The translations under genes were made by a program, and so were the position numbers. Below are positions 34,166-43,517 of a DNA stretch of 64,000 nucleotides, in pieces. Origin of the DNA: Pirellulimonas nuda (lineage in GTDB: Bacteria; Planctomycetota; Planctomycetia; Pirellulales; Lacipirellulaceae). The notes under the pieces are model-generated. The model was not told the DNA's origin, searched no databases, and saw nothing but the letters and a program-made list of their open reading frames with translations. The stretch is from the NCBI RefSeq assembly GCF_007750855.1, contig NZ_CP036291.1, positions 806,001 to 870,000 on the forward strand. Direction: 5' to 3'. The number at the start of each line of letters is the position of its first letter. Within the stretch, counting starts at the first letter, position 1.

Positions 34166-35062
34166 TCAACCGCTGACGAACAACGCCTCGCGCCACACCC
34201 AGTGCATGCTCGCCACCGCGACCACGTTCCAGGCGATCAGCACCCACTTCAGCGCGCGGTCGGAGAGCACCCGCTCGCCGCGGAACAAGAAGTCGGCGAA
34301 GAACCCGGCCGCGGCCGCGGCGAGGAAGCCCGCCACCAGGCGGCTGTCGAACCACGCGGTCATGATCGCGGCCTCGGCCGCCAGCAGCGCGGCGACTACC
34401 AGCTTCGTCCGGCGTACGCCGATCGCCACCGCGGTGGTGCGTCGGCCGGCGAGGCGGTCGGGCTCGATGTCGGTGATCTCGTTCAGCAGGTGCGCGTGCA
34501 TGGCGAACAGGGCGCCGAACACGAGCGCGGGCCAGCCGAGTTGCGGCGCGTCGTTCAGCCAACTGCTGAGCACGAACACCAGCAGGTAGCCCGCCTGGTT
34601 CAGCACGTCGAGCACCGGCAGCCCCTTCAGGCCCAGCGTGTTGTACGCCGCGTTCACCGCCAGGCACACCGCGACCCACAGCAAGAACTTGGGTCCGACG
34701 GCCAGCAGCATCAGCGCCCAAAACGGCGCCTGCACCGCCGCGATCCGCAGCGGCAGCTTCCGCAGCTCGCGCCGCGGCAGCCGGGCGCCGAACAGCAGGT
34801 TCCCCTTGCGGGGGTTGAGGCGGTCGGTCTGGTGGTCGGCCAGGTCGTTCCAGCCGTACAGCAGGTACGCCAGCGGGAACATCACGTACACGGCGCCGAG
34901 CCAGAAGGTCCACTCATCCAGCACCCGCCGCCCCCCCAACGGCAGCAGGTAGAACCACAACTGCGTCGCCCACAGGCCAGGCCGCGCGACCAGCAGCGTG
35001 TTCCAGAGCTCGCGACGGAGGGAGAGCCGCGGCGGATCGTGGGAGGGCAGGGGGTCAGTCAT
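34166..35062 (-). CDS. UbiA-family prenyltransferase
   Basis: A 298-residue integral membrane protein with about eight helices. The two aspartate-rich prenyl-diphosphate/Mg2+ motifs are NDLADHQTD (72-80) and NEITDIEPD (194-202). UbiA enzymes attach polyprenyl chains to aromatic or other acceptors (quinones, heme, chlorophyll). A family subset with the second motif as NEI.D...D fits menaquinone/ubiquinone or lycopene-type relatives, but the acceptor cannot be told from context; neighbours are unrelated unknowns. Confidence 0.88.
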   Translation of the reverse strand: MTDPLPSHDPPRLSLRRELWNTLLVARPGLWATQLWFYLLPLGGRRVLDEWTFWLGAVYVMFPLAYLLYGWNDLADHQTDRLNPRKGNLLFGARLPRRELRKLPLRIAAVQAPFWALMLLAVGPKFLLWVAVCLAVNAAYNTLGLKGLPVLDVLNQAGYLLVFVLSSWLNDAPQLGWPALVFGALFAMHAHLLNEITDIEPDRLAGRRTTAVAIGVRRTKLVVAALLAAEAAIMTAWFDSRLVAGFLAAAAAGFFADFLFRGERVLSDRALKWVLIAWNVVAVASMHWVWREALFVSG

Positions 35063-35136
35063 GTAGGGCAGGCCCCGCCTGCCGCGTGGCTGGGGTTAGC
35101 ATAATCTCCGCTCCGCGGCAGCCGGGCCCCGCCCTG

Positions 35137-35985
35137 CTACTGCGCCAAGCGCTCCGCCACCCGCTTCCACCCCAGGCTCTTCGCCAACTGCAGCGGCGTC
35201 AGGCCGTTGGCGGCCTGGGCGTTGTGGTCGGCGCCGTGTTTCAGGCAGACGTCGACCCCGTCCCACGAGCCGGCCAGCGCCAACTGGTGCAGCAAGGGAA
35301 ACCCCTCGTCGTCCGGTTCGCCGAGCATCTCCGGGGATTCGCCCAGCGCTTGATCGAGCGACTCGCGCATGTTGACCGACATCGGGTGCTCGGCCGCGGC
35401 GACCGCGGCGTAGTCCTGCGGCGCCTGTTTTGACGGGCCGAACCGCGACAGAAACCCCTTCGCCTTGGCGGGCGCCTGAGCGATGTACTCCGGCGGCACC
35501 AGCAGCACGACGCCGGGGTCGCCGAAGTCGAAGCCCCACGCGCGGTCGTGCTGCTTGCGCTCGCCGCTGTCCATCCGCGAACGCATCAGGTCGACGGTGA
35601 ACCCCCCGTACACGCTGCCCGAGGCCACGTACATCCAATCACAAATCTGCCGCCCCGCGATCGTGACCCGGTCCCCTTCGCTGACGGACGTGAGCGATTG
35701 CGGAGAATTGATCAGCGTCCCCTGCAGGGTGCGGCCGTCGAACCGCACGTCCAACAGCCACATGTGCTCGGCCGAGAGCCCATCGGGGTTGCGGGCCCGG
35801 ACCTCGGGGGGGTCGGTAAAGGTCGCCTTCACCGCGGCCAGCTCCAGCCCGGGGACAATCCGCCGGCCCTCCCACGCTAACTCGCGCCAGAAGTAGCGGA
35901 ACGTCTCCCGCGCCTTCGCGGCGGCCAACTGCATCTCGGGGTCGTCGGCGGGGAGTGAAAAGACGGGCGAGTCTTGGCTGCTCAT
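35137..35985 (-). CDS. DUF2314 protein with C-terminal ankyrin repeats
   Basis: The 282-residue protein from ATG 35985 (MSSQDSPVFSLPADD) has an N-terminal domain with DDPEMQLAAAKARETFRYFWREL, a DUF2314 (YegJ-like) start, and GDRVTIAGRQICDWMYV near residues 120-140. The C-terminal ~60 residues (DDEGFPLLHQLALAGSWDGV, HGADHNAQAANGLTPLQLAK) are two ankyrin repeats, suggesting a protein partner. No signal peptide, so cytosolic. The DUF2314-ankyrin combination is known in bacteria; function unassigned. Confidence 0.8.
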   Translation of the reverse strand: MSSQDSPVFSLPADDPEMQLAAAKARETFRYFWRELAWEGRRIVPGLELAAVKATFTDPPEVRARNPDGLSAEHMWLLDVRFDGRTLQGTLINSPQSLTSVSEGDRVTIAGRQICDWMYVASGSVYGGFTVDLMRSRMDSGERKQHDRAWGFDFGDPGVVLLVPPEYIAQAPAKAKGFLSRFGPSKQAPQDYAAVAAAEHPMSVNMRESLDQALGESPEMLGEPDDEGFPLLHQLALAGSWDGVDVCLKHGADHNAQAANGLTPLQLAKSLGWKRVAERLAQ

Positions 35986-36246
35986 GATGCCTGCGGGGTC
36001 ACGAGGTGTTGGGGGGGATCGTCTGTGCTGGATGGCCGGCGCCGCGGTCATGGGGCCAATCCTAATCGATCGGCGCGGCGACGACGAATAACTCCCTACG
36101 GCGATCACCGGTCCTTGCCAGCGGACTTACCTACCGAACGTCACTGCCCGTCAGCTTGAAATATTGCTTTGTTTGCCCCGGCCGGCGCATTCTTTTGACT
36201 ACACTGGTCCGTTGCCCACTTAATCCCCGGTGCCGAGCAGCACCGC

Positions 36247-36765
36247 GTGAACGAAACGAACCCCTACCAGTCGCCCGAATCTGTCGAAGAAGTGACCAGC
36301 CCACTAAGGGACGAGGAGGTACCTTCCGGGATCGGCGGGTGGTTGATCCTGCCCACCATTGGTGTCGTGCTTTCTCCGATCAGCCTGTTGGTCGACACGG
36401 CGCACATGTTCCGACTGTTCACGGACGGCACTTGGGAGGCCTGTACTACGCCGGGGTCGGAGGACTACCTGCCGTTTTGGGGATCGTTGCTGATCTTCGA
36501 GATGGTCGACAACCTTGTGTTCGCAGCGGCCTTCACCTTCTTGGCGGTCTTGCTATTCCGCAAGTCGCGCTACTTTCCAATGGCGTACATCGGGATCGCG
36601 CTGGCCAGCCTGGGGCTGATCCTACTCGACGCCTGGCTAGTATCGCTGGTCGTCCCCAACCAACGCATGTTCGATCACCAGGAGCTCGGCGGAGCGCTGG
36701 TCGGCGCAGCGATCTGGGTTCCTTACATGCTGATCTCGAATCGCGTGAAGAACACATTCGTGTGA
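36247..36765 (+). CDS. NPYQSP-type membrane protein with DUF2569
   Basis: The 172-residue protein has GTG start 36247 and NPYQSP at residues 5-10, the same N-terminal signature as the array at 5.5-8.3 kb. It is followed by GIGGWLILPTIGVVLSP, the hallmark of DUF2569, and four hydrophobic helices. Function unknown. It supports the view that NP[YF]xxPQ is a recurrent cytoplasmic N-terminal tag of unrelated membrane proteins in this organism. Confidence 0.85.
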   Translation: MNETNPYQSPESVEEVTSPLRDEEVPSGIGGWLILPTIGVVLSPISLLVDTAHMFRLFTDGTWEACTTPGSEDYLPFWGSLLIFEMVDNLVFAAAFTFLAVLLFRKSRYFPMAYIGIALASLGLILLDAWLVSLVVPNQRMFDHQELGGALVGAAIWVPYMLISNRVKNTFV

Positions 36766-36829
36766 CGCTGTAGCTCGGCGGACTATTGTCCGTCGCTCGG
36801 GAGAAACGCATAGCCCGTTGGGGGCCCTC

Positions 36830-37780
36830 CTACCGCACCACCAACCACGCGACATACCCCCCATACCCCGCCAGCAGCAACGCCCCCTCCCACCGCGCGA
36901 TCTGCCGGCCAGTGGCGGCCAGGGGCAGCAGGGCGGCGCTCAGGGCGACCGTCACCAGCAGGTCCCCCAGGCCGTAGGCGGGGATGTCCATCGGCTTGGC
37001 GAGCGCGCTAATCCCGAGGATGAAGCCCGTGTTGAAGATATTGCTGCCGACGATGTTGCCGATCGCTAGGTCGGACTGGTTGCGTCGGGCCGCGGCCAGC
37101 GAGGCGGCCAGCTCCGGCAGGCTGGTGCCGACGGCCACTAGCGTGAGCGAGACGATCACCTCGGGGACGCCGAGCTGGCCGGCCAGATCGACCGCGCCGC
37201 TGACGGTCGCCTGGCCGCCGCCGATGAGCGCGGCCAGACCGCCGATCAGGTAGGCCAGCGTCCAGCCCCAGCCGAGCGGGGTAATCTCGTCGGTCGATTG
37301 GTTCCCCGCGGCGATCGATTCTGAAATGAGGTAGAAGAGGAACACGCTGAAGAACAGCAGCAGCACCACGCCGTCCGCGGGGCCCCACTGGTCGGGCCCG
37401 GCGGCGCCGAACCACTGGTCGGCGGCCAGCACCAACGCGGCGATCGCGATCAGCGTCATCATCGGGATCTCGCGGACCACCACGCTCCGGCTAACCGACT
37501 GCGGCTTGTACAGCGAGATCGCGCCCAGCAGCAGCGCCACGTTGGCGATGTTCGATCCGATCACGTTGCCGAAGCCGACGGAGGTGGCGTCGCTGGCGGC
37601 CGCGATCAGGTTCACTACCAGCTCGGGGGCGCTGGTGCCGAACGCCACCACGGTCAGCCCGATCACCAGCGGCGGCACCCCCAGCCGGTCGGCCAGGGCC
37701 ACGGCGCCGCGGACGATCCACTCACCCCCGGCGACCAGCAACGCGAGGCCGAGGACAAGAAGCAGCAGGGGGGCGAGCAT
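36830..37780 (-). CDS. calcium/sodium antiporter, CaCA superfamily (YrbG-like)
   Basis: The 316-residue, ten-helix protein has the two inverted alpha repeats of the CaCA family: GTSAPELVVNLIAAASD with GNVIGSNIANVALLLG in the first half, and GTSLPELAASLAAARRN with GNIVGSNIFNTGFILG in the second. The GTS.PE and GN..GSN segments line the ion path; the two glutamates bind Na+/Ca2+. It exports Ca2+ in exchange for Na+ at the inner membrane. Monocistronic. Confidence 0.95.
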   Translation of the reverse strand: MLAPLLLLVLGLALLVAGGEWIVRGAVALADRLGVPPLVIGLTVVAFGTSAPELVVNLIAAASDATSVGFGNVIGSNIANVALLLGAISLYKPQSVSRSVVVREIPMMTLIAIAALVLAADQWFGAAGPDQWGPADGVVLLLFFSVFLFYLISESIAAGNQSTDEITPLGWGWTLAYLIGGLAALIGGGQATVSGAVDLAGQLGVPEVIVSLTLVAVGTSLPELAASLAAARRNQSDLAIGNIVGSNIFNTGFILGISALAKPMDIPAYGLGDLLVTVALSAALLPLAATGRQIARWEGALLLAGYGGYVAWLVVR

Positions 37781-38053
37781 CGGGGGGCTTGGTGTTCGAG
37801 GGGGCAGGTGTGGCAGTGGTAGCGGGGTGCGCGCAGATTATCAGCGGGCGAACTCGCCACCAAGCGCCGGAGGCCCCGGCGGCGGCGCGATCCTGAGACT
37901 TGGGCCCTCGTTCCCGGATCGAACCACACGCTAGCTTTGTCGGCTCCTGACCCCGCGGCGGCTAGAAATCGTTGTCGACGCCGGCGGGCCGGTCGCCGAA
38001 GATTGGGGGGACAGGTCTGCTCGATCCGCGCCTAAACCCGGTCCTAGACGCCG
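37781..38053. other. intergenic stretch before the HTH gene
   Basis: A 273-bp gap between divergent genes. I see no family A or B repeat and no clear hairpin or promoter here. Confidence 0.5.
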
Positions 38054-38296
38054 ATGAAGAACCCAACCGGCGAGCCCCCGGGCAGGCCGCGGGCGCTGAC
38101 GCCGCAGCAGCACGCAGAACTGGCCCGCTGCGTGGCGCTGGGCATGACGCTGGCGGAGGCGGCCGCGCAGGTGGGCTGCTCGGAGCGGACCGTGCAAAGG
38201 GCGCGGCGACGCGACGCGTGGCTGGAGCGGTTGCTCCTGGCCGCGCGTCATGTGCGGCGCGAGCGGCGGACGAGGCTGACGCGGCGCGACGGCTGA
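38054..38296 (+). CDS. small helix-turn-helix protein
   Basis: An 80-residue, very basic protein. After GRPRALTPQQHAELARCVAL comes a helix-turn-helix stretch, MTLAEAAAQVGCSERTVQRA, of the Hin/transposase or terminase-small-subunit type, and then an Arg-rich tail. It resembles the N-terminal part of HTH proteins common in planctomycetes and could be a short regulator or a truncated remnant. It overlaps no other gene, but there is no good ribosome site. Confidence 0.5.
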   Translation: MKNPTGEPPGRPRALTPQQHAELARCVALGMTLAEAAAQVGCSERTVQRARRRDAWLERLLLAARHVRRERRTRLTRRDG

Positions 38297-38306
38297 GGGG
38301 CCCTCG

Positions 38307-39743
38307 CTAGAAGCTGTGCGCCAGTCCCATGGGGGCGCCGGCCAGCTCTGGCTTGCGGACCTTTACCTGCACGGGGCAGCCCTGCTTGGGGCGGATCGCC
38401 AGGTCGCGGGCCGCCTCCAGCGAGAGCGAGCCGGGGTCGGCCTGGAAGTCGCACCGCGACAGCAGCGTGGCGAGCACCATCGTCATCTGGGCCATCGCCA
38501 TCCGCTCGCCGATGCAGGCGTGCGGGCCGTGGCCGAAGGGGAAGTAGGCGCCCGCGGGGATCTCGTCGATCCGCTCGGGGCTGAAGCGCTCCGGGTCGAA
38601 GCGTTCGGGGTCTGGGAAGAACCGCGGGTCGCGCTGGGTGACGTAGGGAGACATCACCACCCAGCCGCCTCGCTTGACCTGGAACTCGCCCAGCGCGGTG
38701 TCTTGGGTCACCTCGCGGGTGAACAGCACCCAGGCGGCGGGGATCAGCCGCAGCGATTCCTGCAGCACCTGCTTGGTGTAGGCAAGCCGCGGCAGGTCGG
38801 CCGGTTCGGGGGAGCGTTGGCCGACGACGTCGCGGACCTCTTGCTTGAGCCGGTCGTAGACCTCGGGGCGCGAGAGGGCCAGCACCCAGAACCACGCCAG
38901 CGCGCCGGAGACCGAATGGTTGCCGGCGATCATCATTGTCACCGCCTGGTCGCGGACCATCTTGTCGAGCACGTGCGCGGGGGCGCCCGCGGCCTGGGCC
39001 TCTGCCGTGACGCTCAGCAGCAGCGAGAGCAGGTCTTCGCGTGCGTTGGGGTCGGCGCGGCGGCGGGCGATGGCGCGCCCGACGAAGCGGTCGATCGTGG
39101 CGAGCGCCTCGGCGCGGCGGCGGGTGCGGCGGGGGATCATCCAGGCGGGGAGGCGGACCGGTTCCTCGATCTCTTTCATAAAGATCTCGGCGCCGGCGCG
39201 GACCGCCTGGGCCAGCTCGTCTGCCTCGGGGCCGGGGTCGATCCCCAGGGTCGAGGCGATCGAGACGCTCATCGAGAGCTCCGTCACGGCGTCGGCCAGG
39301 TCGACGCGGGTCGACTCGCCCCAGCCGGCGATCATCTGCTCGGTGGTCTCGACGGCCTGCTGGGCGTAGCCCTCCATGGAGTCTGCGCGCAGAGCGCGTT
39401 GGATCAGCCGGCGGTCGTCGAACCAACGCTTGCCGCCGCTGGTCAAGAGGCCGTCCCCCAGCACGGGGCGGATGACGCGCATCTGCCACTCGCTCTTGAC
39501 GAACTTTTCTTTCTGGCGGACCAGCACCTCGTGGATCAACTCTGGGCTGTTCACCAGGTAGACGCGCTGGGTGAGCAGCAGGAAGGTGCTGAGGTCGCCG
39601 TATTTGTGCGCAATGCGGCTGAGGTAGCGGACGGGGTCGCGACGCATCGCGGCGAGATGACGCCACGTGAGACCGACGGCCGCGGAGTAGTTCCGCGGTC
39701 CCGGGGGGGTCTTGAGCCCCGGAGCAGATTGAAGAGCTTTCAC
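38307..39743 (-). CDS. cytochrome P450
   Basis: A 478-residue haem monooxygenase. It has the oxygen-binding I-helix AGNHSVSG (273-280), ExxR (E329-R332 in QESLRL), the PERF-like DPERFSP and the haem loop FGHGPHACIG with ligand Cys410. AGNHSV replaces the usual AGxDT, with His at the acid/alcohol pair, which occurs in a subset of bacterial P450s. No membrane anchor is visible. GTG 39743 gives the common P450 N-terminus (KTPPGPRNY near 11); ATG 39815 would add 24 residues of doubtful coding. Substrate unknown and no redox partner is adjacent. Confidence 0.92.
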   Translation of the reverse strand: MKALQSAPGLKTPPGPRNYSAAVGLTWRHLAAMRRDPVRYLSRIAHKYGDLSTFLLLTQRVYLVNSPELIHEVLVRQKEKFVKSEWQMRVIRPVLGDGLLTSGGKRWFDDRRLIQRALRADSMEGYAQQAVETTEQMIAGWGESTRVDLADAVTELSMSVSIASTLGIDPGPEADELAQAVRAGAEIFMKEIEEPVRLPAWMIPRRTRRRAEALATIDRFVGRAIARRRADPNAREDLLSLLLSVTAEAQAAGAPAHVLDKMVRDQAVTMMIAGNHSVSGALAWFWVLALSRPEVYDRLKQEVRDVVGQRSPEPADLPRLAYTKQVLQESLRLIPAAWVLFTREVTQDTALGEFQVKRGGWVVMSPYVTQRDPRFFPDPERFDPERFSPERIDEIPAGAYFPFGHGPHACIGERMAMAQMTMVLATLLSRCDFQADPGSLSLEAARDLAIRPKQGCPVQVKVRKPELAGAPMGLAHSF

Positions 39744-39886
39744 GGTGCAGATCGAGGTGAACGTGGGGCTGCCATCCCTAGCCGATGGCGCTCCGTCGCC
39801 TCCGGGCGCTACCATACTGAAAGCTTGCGCGATTCGCAAGAAAAATCCGAGACAATTCCCGTTTGCCGGAGTTGCGGCCGCGGCGC

Positions 39887-41164
39887 CTAGTCGCGTAGCT
39901 GGAACAGCCGGCTCAGCGCCGCCAACAGCCCGTGGGGAGAGCCCCCCTGCGATTCGTCGCGCAGCGACTCCATCGGCGGGTGGAGCATCTTGTTGACCAG
40001 CCGGTCGGCGAAGCGCTGCACCTCTTCCCGTTGACGCTGGTCCAGCTCGGGGAGCTTGTTGAACAGCCGCTGGAGCTCTGTCTGCTTGGGCGCCTCGAGC
40101 CCCGCACGAAGCCGGGCGATGACCGGCGCGCTGACGCGGTGGCGCGCCTCGGCGAAGAACCGCTGCTGTTCTTCGGCCACGATCCGCTCGGCGGCGGGGA
40201 GCTCGCGTTCCCGCTGCTGGCGGTTGCGGGCGCAGGCCTGCTGGAGGTCGTCGATGGAGTAGAGGTAGGCGCCCAACTGGTCGCCGATGGCGGGGTCGAA
40301 GTCGCGCGGGATGGCCAGGTCCAAGACGAACAGCGGCCGCTGCTTGCGGCCCGGCGCCACGCGGTTGCGGAAGGCGTCTAGCGACACGATCGGCCGGCTG
40401 GCGCCGGTGGTGCTGACCACGATGTCGGCGCGGACCAGCTCGTCGAACAACGCGTCCCACGGGCGGGCCTCGCCGCCCCACGCGGCGGCCAGCTCGCCGG
40501 CGTGCTGGGGGTTGCGGTTGACGATCGCCGGCCGGCGGGCGCCGGCGTCGGTGAGGTAGCGGAGCGTCTCGTCGGCCATCTCGCCGGCGCCGATCACCAA
40601 CACGCGTTTGTCGTCGAAGCGCTCGAAGATCTGCTTGCCGAAGTCGGAGATCGCGACGCTGGCGATGCTGATGCGGTAGCGGTGCACCTGGGTCTCCGAC
40701 GCCACGCGCTTGGCCGTGCGAAGCGCGGCCTGGAAGCAGTCGTGCGAGAGGGGGCCCGCGGAGCCGAGCTCGGTCGCCAGCTCGTACGCCTGACGCACCT
40801 GGGAGGTGATCTGCGGCTCGCCCAGCACCATGCTGTCGAGGCTCGACGCGACGCGGAACAGGTGGCTCACGGCCTGCTCGTCCTTGAGCGTCACCAACTG
40901 CCGGCCGACCTCTTCGACCGAGGCGTGCCGGGCGTCGGCCAGCCGGCGGGTGAGCAGGCGCGTGCAGGGGGGCAGCTCGCTGTGGGGCGAGGCGGCGTAC
41001 AGCTCGACCCGGTTGCAGGTGCTCAGCAGCACCGCCTCGATGCCGGGGTGGTGCGTGCGCCAATCGGCCAGGAGCGCGGAGGCCTCGTCACGGCTGAACG
41101 CCAGGCGCTCGCGCACCGAGGCGTCGGCGCCGTGGTGCGAGCAGCCGACCATGCGGAGCTTCAT
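39887..41164 (-). CDS. hemA: glutamyl-tRNA reductase
   Basis: HemA reduces glutamyl-tRNA(Glu) to glutamate-1-semialdehyde, the entry to C5 haem synthesis. The 425-residue protein has the nucleophile Cys50 in LLSTCNRVELY, FRVASSLDSMVLGEPQI, the Rossmann loop VLVIGAGEMA and the C-terminal dimerisation helices. Start overlaps the stop of ccsA by 4 bp (ATGA), so the two are coupled, an arrangement common for the ccsA/HemX-like gene with hemA. Confidence 0.97.
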   Translation of the reverse strand: MKLRMVGCSHHGADASVRERLAFSRDEASALLADWRTHHPGIEAVLLSTCNRVELYAASPHSELPPCTRLLTRRLADARHASVEEVGRQLVTLKDEQAVSHLFRVASSLDSMVLGEPQITSQVRQAYELATELGSAGPLSHDCFQAALRTAKRVASETQVHRYRISIASVAISDFGKQIFERFDDKRVLVIGAGEMADETLRYLTDAGARRPAIVNRNPQHAGELAAAWGGEARPWDALFDELVRADIVVSTTGASRPIVSLDAFRNRVAPGRKQRPLFVLDLAIPRDFDPAIGDQLGAYLYSIDDLQQACARNRQQRERELPAAERIVAEEQQRFFAEARHRVSAPVIARLRAGLEAPKQTELQRLFNKLPELDQRQREEVQRFADRLVNKMLHPPMESLRDESQGGSPHGLLAALSRLFQLRD

Positions 41165-42048
41165 GGCGTCGCCCCCTCGGCGGCCTGGCCGTCGGCCTGG
41201 GGCTCGGCCGCCGGCGGGCGCGCGTCGTCGCGGCTCCCGCCGTGCGCGGATTCGATCAGCGTTACCGAGGCGATCGCGATCAGCAAGAATCCGAACGAGG
41301 CGAGCGTCAGGTAGGCGACCTTGCGGCCGCGCCGCGCCGCGGGGTAGACGATGCGGAACGCCTCGGCCGCCAGCAGCCAGACCAGCATCGCCGCCAGGCT
41401 GAGGGTGACGGGGCTCCGCCAGTCGACGGCGCCCTGCTTGAGCCGCTGCAGCACCAGGCCCGAGCCGAACCCGCCGGCCACCAGCATCGCCGAGGCGCCC
41501 AGGGCGTGGGCGTTGATCCGCTGGAGGGTCTCGAGGCTGGGGAGGCGGAACTCACGCGTCGGCAGCAGCTTGTGCTTGAGCCGCCAGCTCTGCACCAGGT
41601 ACATCAGCCCCGCAAGAAAGCCCAGGCAGACCGTCACGGTCGCCAGCAGCAGCAGCCAGCCGTGCACCTGGGCCCACAGGTCGTAGGCGCGGTTGGGGGC
41701 GAACGGCCGGTCGCTGGCGCCCAGCGAGAAGCCGATCAGCCCCAGCACCACCGGCAGCAAGAACAGCCCGGTGGCCGCACGCGGCGCCATCAGCGTCGCC
41801 GCCAGCGAGACGGCCGCCAGCACGAGCGCGGCGATCAGGCACCACTCCGCGGGGCTCGACAGCGGCGACGCCTGGGCGCCGGCGCGCAGCCCGAGGTAGG
41901 CGACGTGGGCAAAGATGCCGGCCGCGGTAAACGCCAGCATCAGGCCGCGCCGCCACGGGGTCTGCTTCAGCAGGCTCGCGGCCTCGAGCACGAGCGCAAC
42001 GCCGTAGCTGGCGGCGAAGCACGTGACGGTGATGTTGGCGAGGTTCAT
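41161..42048 (-). CDS. CcsA/HemX-like cytochrome c biogenesis membrane protein
   Basis: The 295-residue protein has about eight membrane helices and the cytochrome c assembly domain character (VHGWLLLLATVTVCLGFLAG with a His between two helices, and INAHALGASAMLVAGG with another). These histidines are candidate haem ligands. HemX-type members stand upstream of hemA in many bacteria, here with a 4-bp overlap, implying joint control of haem supply and use. The classic WWD tryptophan signature is not obvious, so HemX-like is preferred over full CcsA. Confidence 0.8.
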   Translation of the reverse strand: MNLANITVTCFAASYGVALVLEAASLLKQTPWRRGLMLAFTAAGIFAHVAYLGLRAGAQASPLSSPAEWCLIAALVLAAVSLAATLMAPRAATGLFLLPVVLGLIGFSLGASDRPFAPNRAYDLWAQVHGWLLLLATVTVCLGFLAGLMYLVQSWRLKHKLLPTREFRLPSLETLQRINAHALGASAMLVAGGFGSGLVLQRLKQGAVDWRSPVTLSLAAMLVWLLAAEAFRIVYPAARRGRKVAYLTLASFGFLLIAIASVTLIESAHGGSRDDARPPAAEPQADGQAAEGATP

Positions 42049-42180
42049 GCGGCAACGGTCGAGGCAAACAATAGAACGCGGATGAACGCGGATGACGAGG
42101 ATTCACGAAAGATAAAGGTGTCGCGACCGGCGACAATCCGTTTTATCGTTGAGGATCCGTGTCCCAGTCGTCGGCCCGCA

Positions 42181-43251
42181 CTATCCCTTGCCATTGGCCC
42201 CCGCGTCCGTCTCTAGCCCGTAGTCTTTCAGCTTCTTGTGCAGCGTGTTGCGGTTGATCCCCAGCCGCTGGGCGGCCTGGATCTGGACGCCGCCGCAGCG
42301 CTCCAGCACCTGGGCGATGACTTCCTTCTCTACGCGGTCGACGATCCGGCTGTGCAGGTCGTTGTCGTTCTCCTCGGCCCGCGACAGGCCGGTCTGCACC
42401 AGTTGCTCCGCGAGCGACTCGAAGTCGAACCGCCGGAACGCCCCGCCGTGCGGCTCCGCCTCGCCGCGCACCACGCCGGGCAGCAGCTCGTAGGTCAGCT
42501 CGTCGCCGTGGGCCATCACCACGGCCCGTTCGACGTAGTTCTGCAGCTCGCGGACGTTCCCCGGCCAGTGGTACTCCTGCAGGGCCTCCATCGCCCGTGG
42601 CTCGATGTGCACCACGTAGCGGTCGTTCTCTTCATTGTAGACGCCCAGGAAATGAGCGACGAGCTGCGGGATGTCCTCCCGCCGGTCGCGCAGCGGCGGC
42701 AGGTAGATGGGCGCCACGTTCAGACGGTAGTAGAGGTCTTCGCGGAATCGGCCCTCGCCCGCTTCTTCTAGCAGGTCGCGGTTGCTGGCGGCCACCACGC
42801 GTGTGTCGACCCGGATGGTCTGCGTGTCTCCCACCCGCTCGAACTCACGCTCCTGCAGCACCCGCAGCAGCTTGACCTGAAGGTGCGGCGACGTGCTGTT
42901 GATCTCGTCTAAGAAGATGGTGCCGGTGTGGGCCGCCTCGAACCGCCCGATGCGGTTGTCGATGGCGCCGGTGAACGCGCCGCGGACGTGGCCGAACAGC
43001 TCGCTCTCCAGCAGGCTCTCGCTGAGGGCGCCGCAGTTGACCCGCACAAAGGGGCGTTTGCGGCGGTCGCTGAGCTCGTGGATGGCGCGGGCGATCAGCT
43101 CCTTGCCGGCGCCCGTCTCGCCCAGCAACAACACCGACGCCCGGCTACGCGCCACCTGCCGCGTGATGCGGTACACGCCGCACATGGCCGGCCCCGACCC
43201 GATAATGCCGGGCAGCGGCGCGTCGGGTGATTGTGGGTTGAGCTGAGTCAT
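42181..43251 (-). CDS. sigma-54-dependent transcriptional activator without receiver domain
   Basis: The 356-residue AAA+ protein from ATG 43251 has Walker A GETGAGKE (44-51), GAFTGA (91-96, sigma-54 contact), Walker B GTIFLDEI (110-117) and the arginine-finger region [14 protein letters not shown]-terminal Fis-type helix-turn-helix ([20 protein letters not shown]) binds the enhancer site. Only ~20 residues precede the AAA+ domain, so there is no receiver or GAF sensor; activity must be set by a partner or by level. Its target is unknown and it stands in front of no obvious sigma-54 promoter in this window. Confidence 0.9.
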   Translation of the reverse strand: MTQLNPQSPDAPLPGIIGSGPAMCGVYRITRQVARSRASVLLLGETGAGKELIARAIHELSDRRKRPFVRVNCGALSESLLESELFGHVRGAFTGAIDNRIGRFEAAHTGTIFLDEINSTSPHLQVKLLRVLQEREFERVGDTQTIRVDTRVVAASNRDLLEEAGEGRFREDLYYRLNVAPIYLPPLRDRREDIPQLVAHFLGVYNEENDRYVVHIEPRAMEALQEYHWPGNVRELQNYVERAVVMAHGDELTYELLPGVVRGEAEPHGGAFRRFDFESLAEQLVQTGLSRAEENDNDLHSRIVDRVEKEVIAQVLERCGGVQIQAAQRLGINRNTLHKKLKDYGLETDAGANGKG

Positions 43252-43277
43252 GAACGCCACGGGTCTCACGAACGGAG

Positions 43278-43506
43278 TTGGCCACAAAAAGGCACAAAAA
43301 AGCACAAGAAAGGTATGTCACAGAACATGGGTTCTACGGGCCTTAAGACAGATAGGGTGTAAAGAAGCGGAGCGCATCGCACCGGCGGGGGAAGTGTGAG
43401 CGTTGCGGTTGGTGCGGAATTGCGGTGCGATTCCGCTGCGCTCCATCGCACCCTACTTAACTTCTCAACCTCTCTTCTTTGTGCTTTTTCGTGCCTTTTC
43501 GTGGCA
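43278..43506. repeat. nested inverted repeat (ttggccacaaaaaggcac / gcgatggagcgcagcgg)
   Basis: Outer arms ttggccacaaaaaggcacaa and ttgtgctttttcgtgcc...gtggcaa. The interior has a further pair around gggtgtaaagaagcggagcg and cgctccatcgcaccc. It fills the gap between the sigma-54 activator and the next gene. Confidence 0.8.
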
Positions 43507-43517
43507 ATCGTCGTCCG

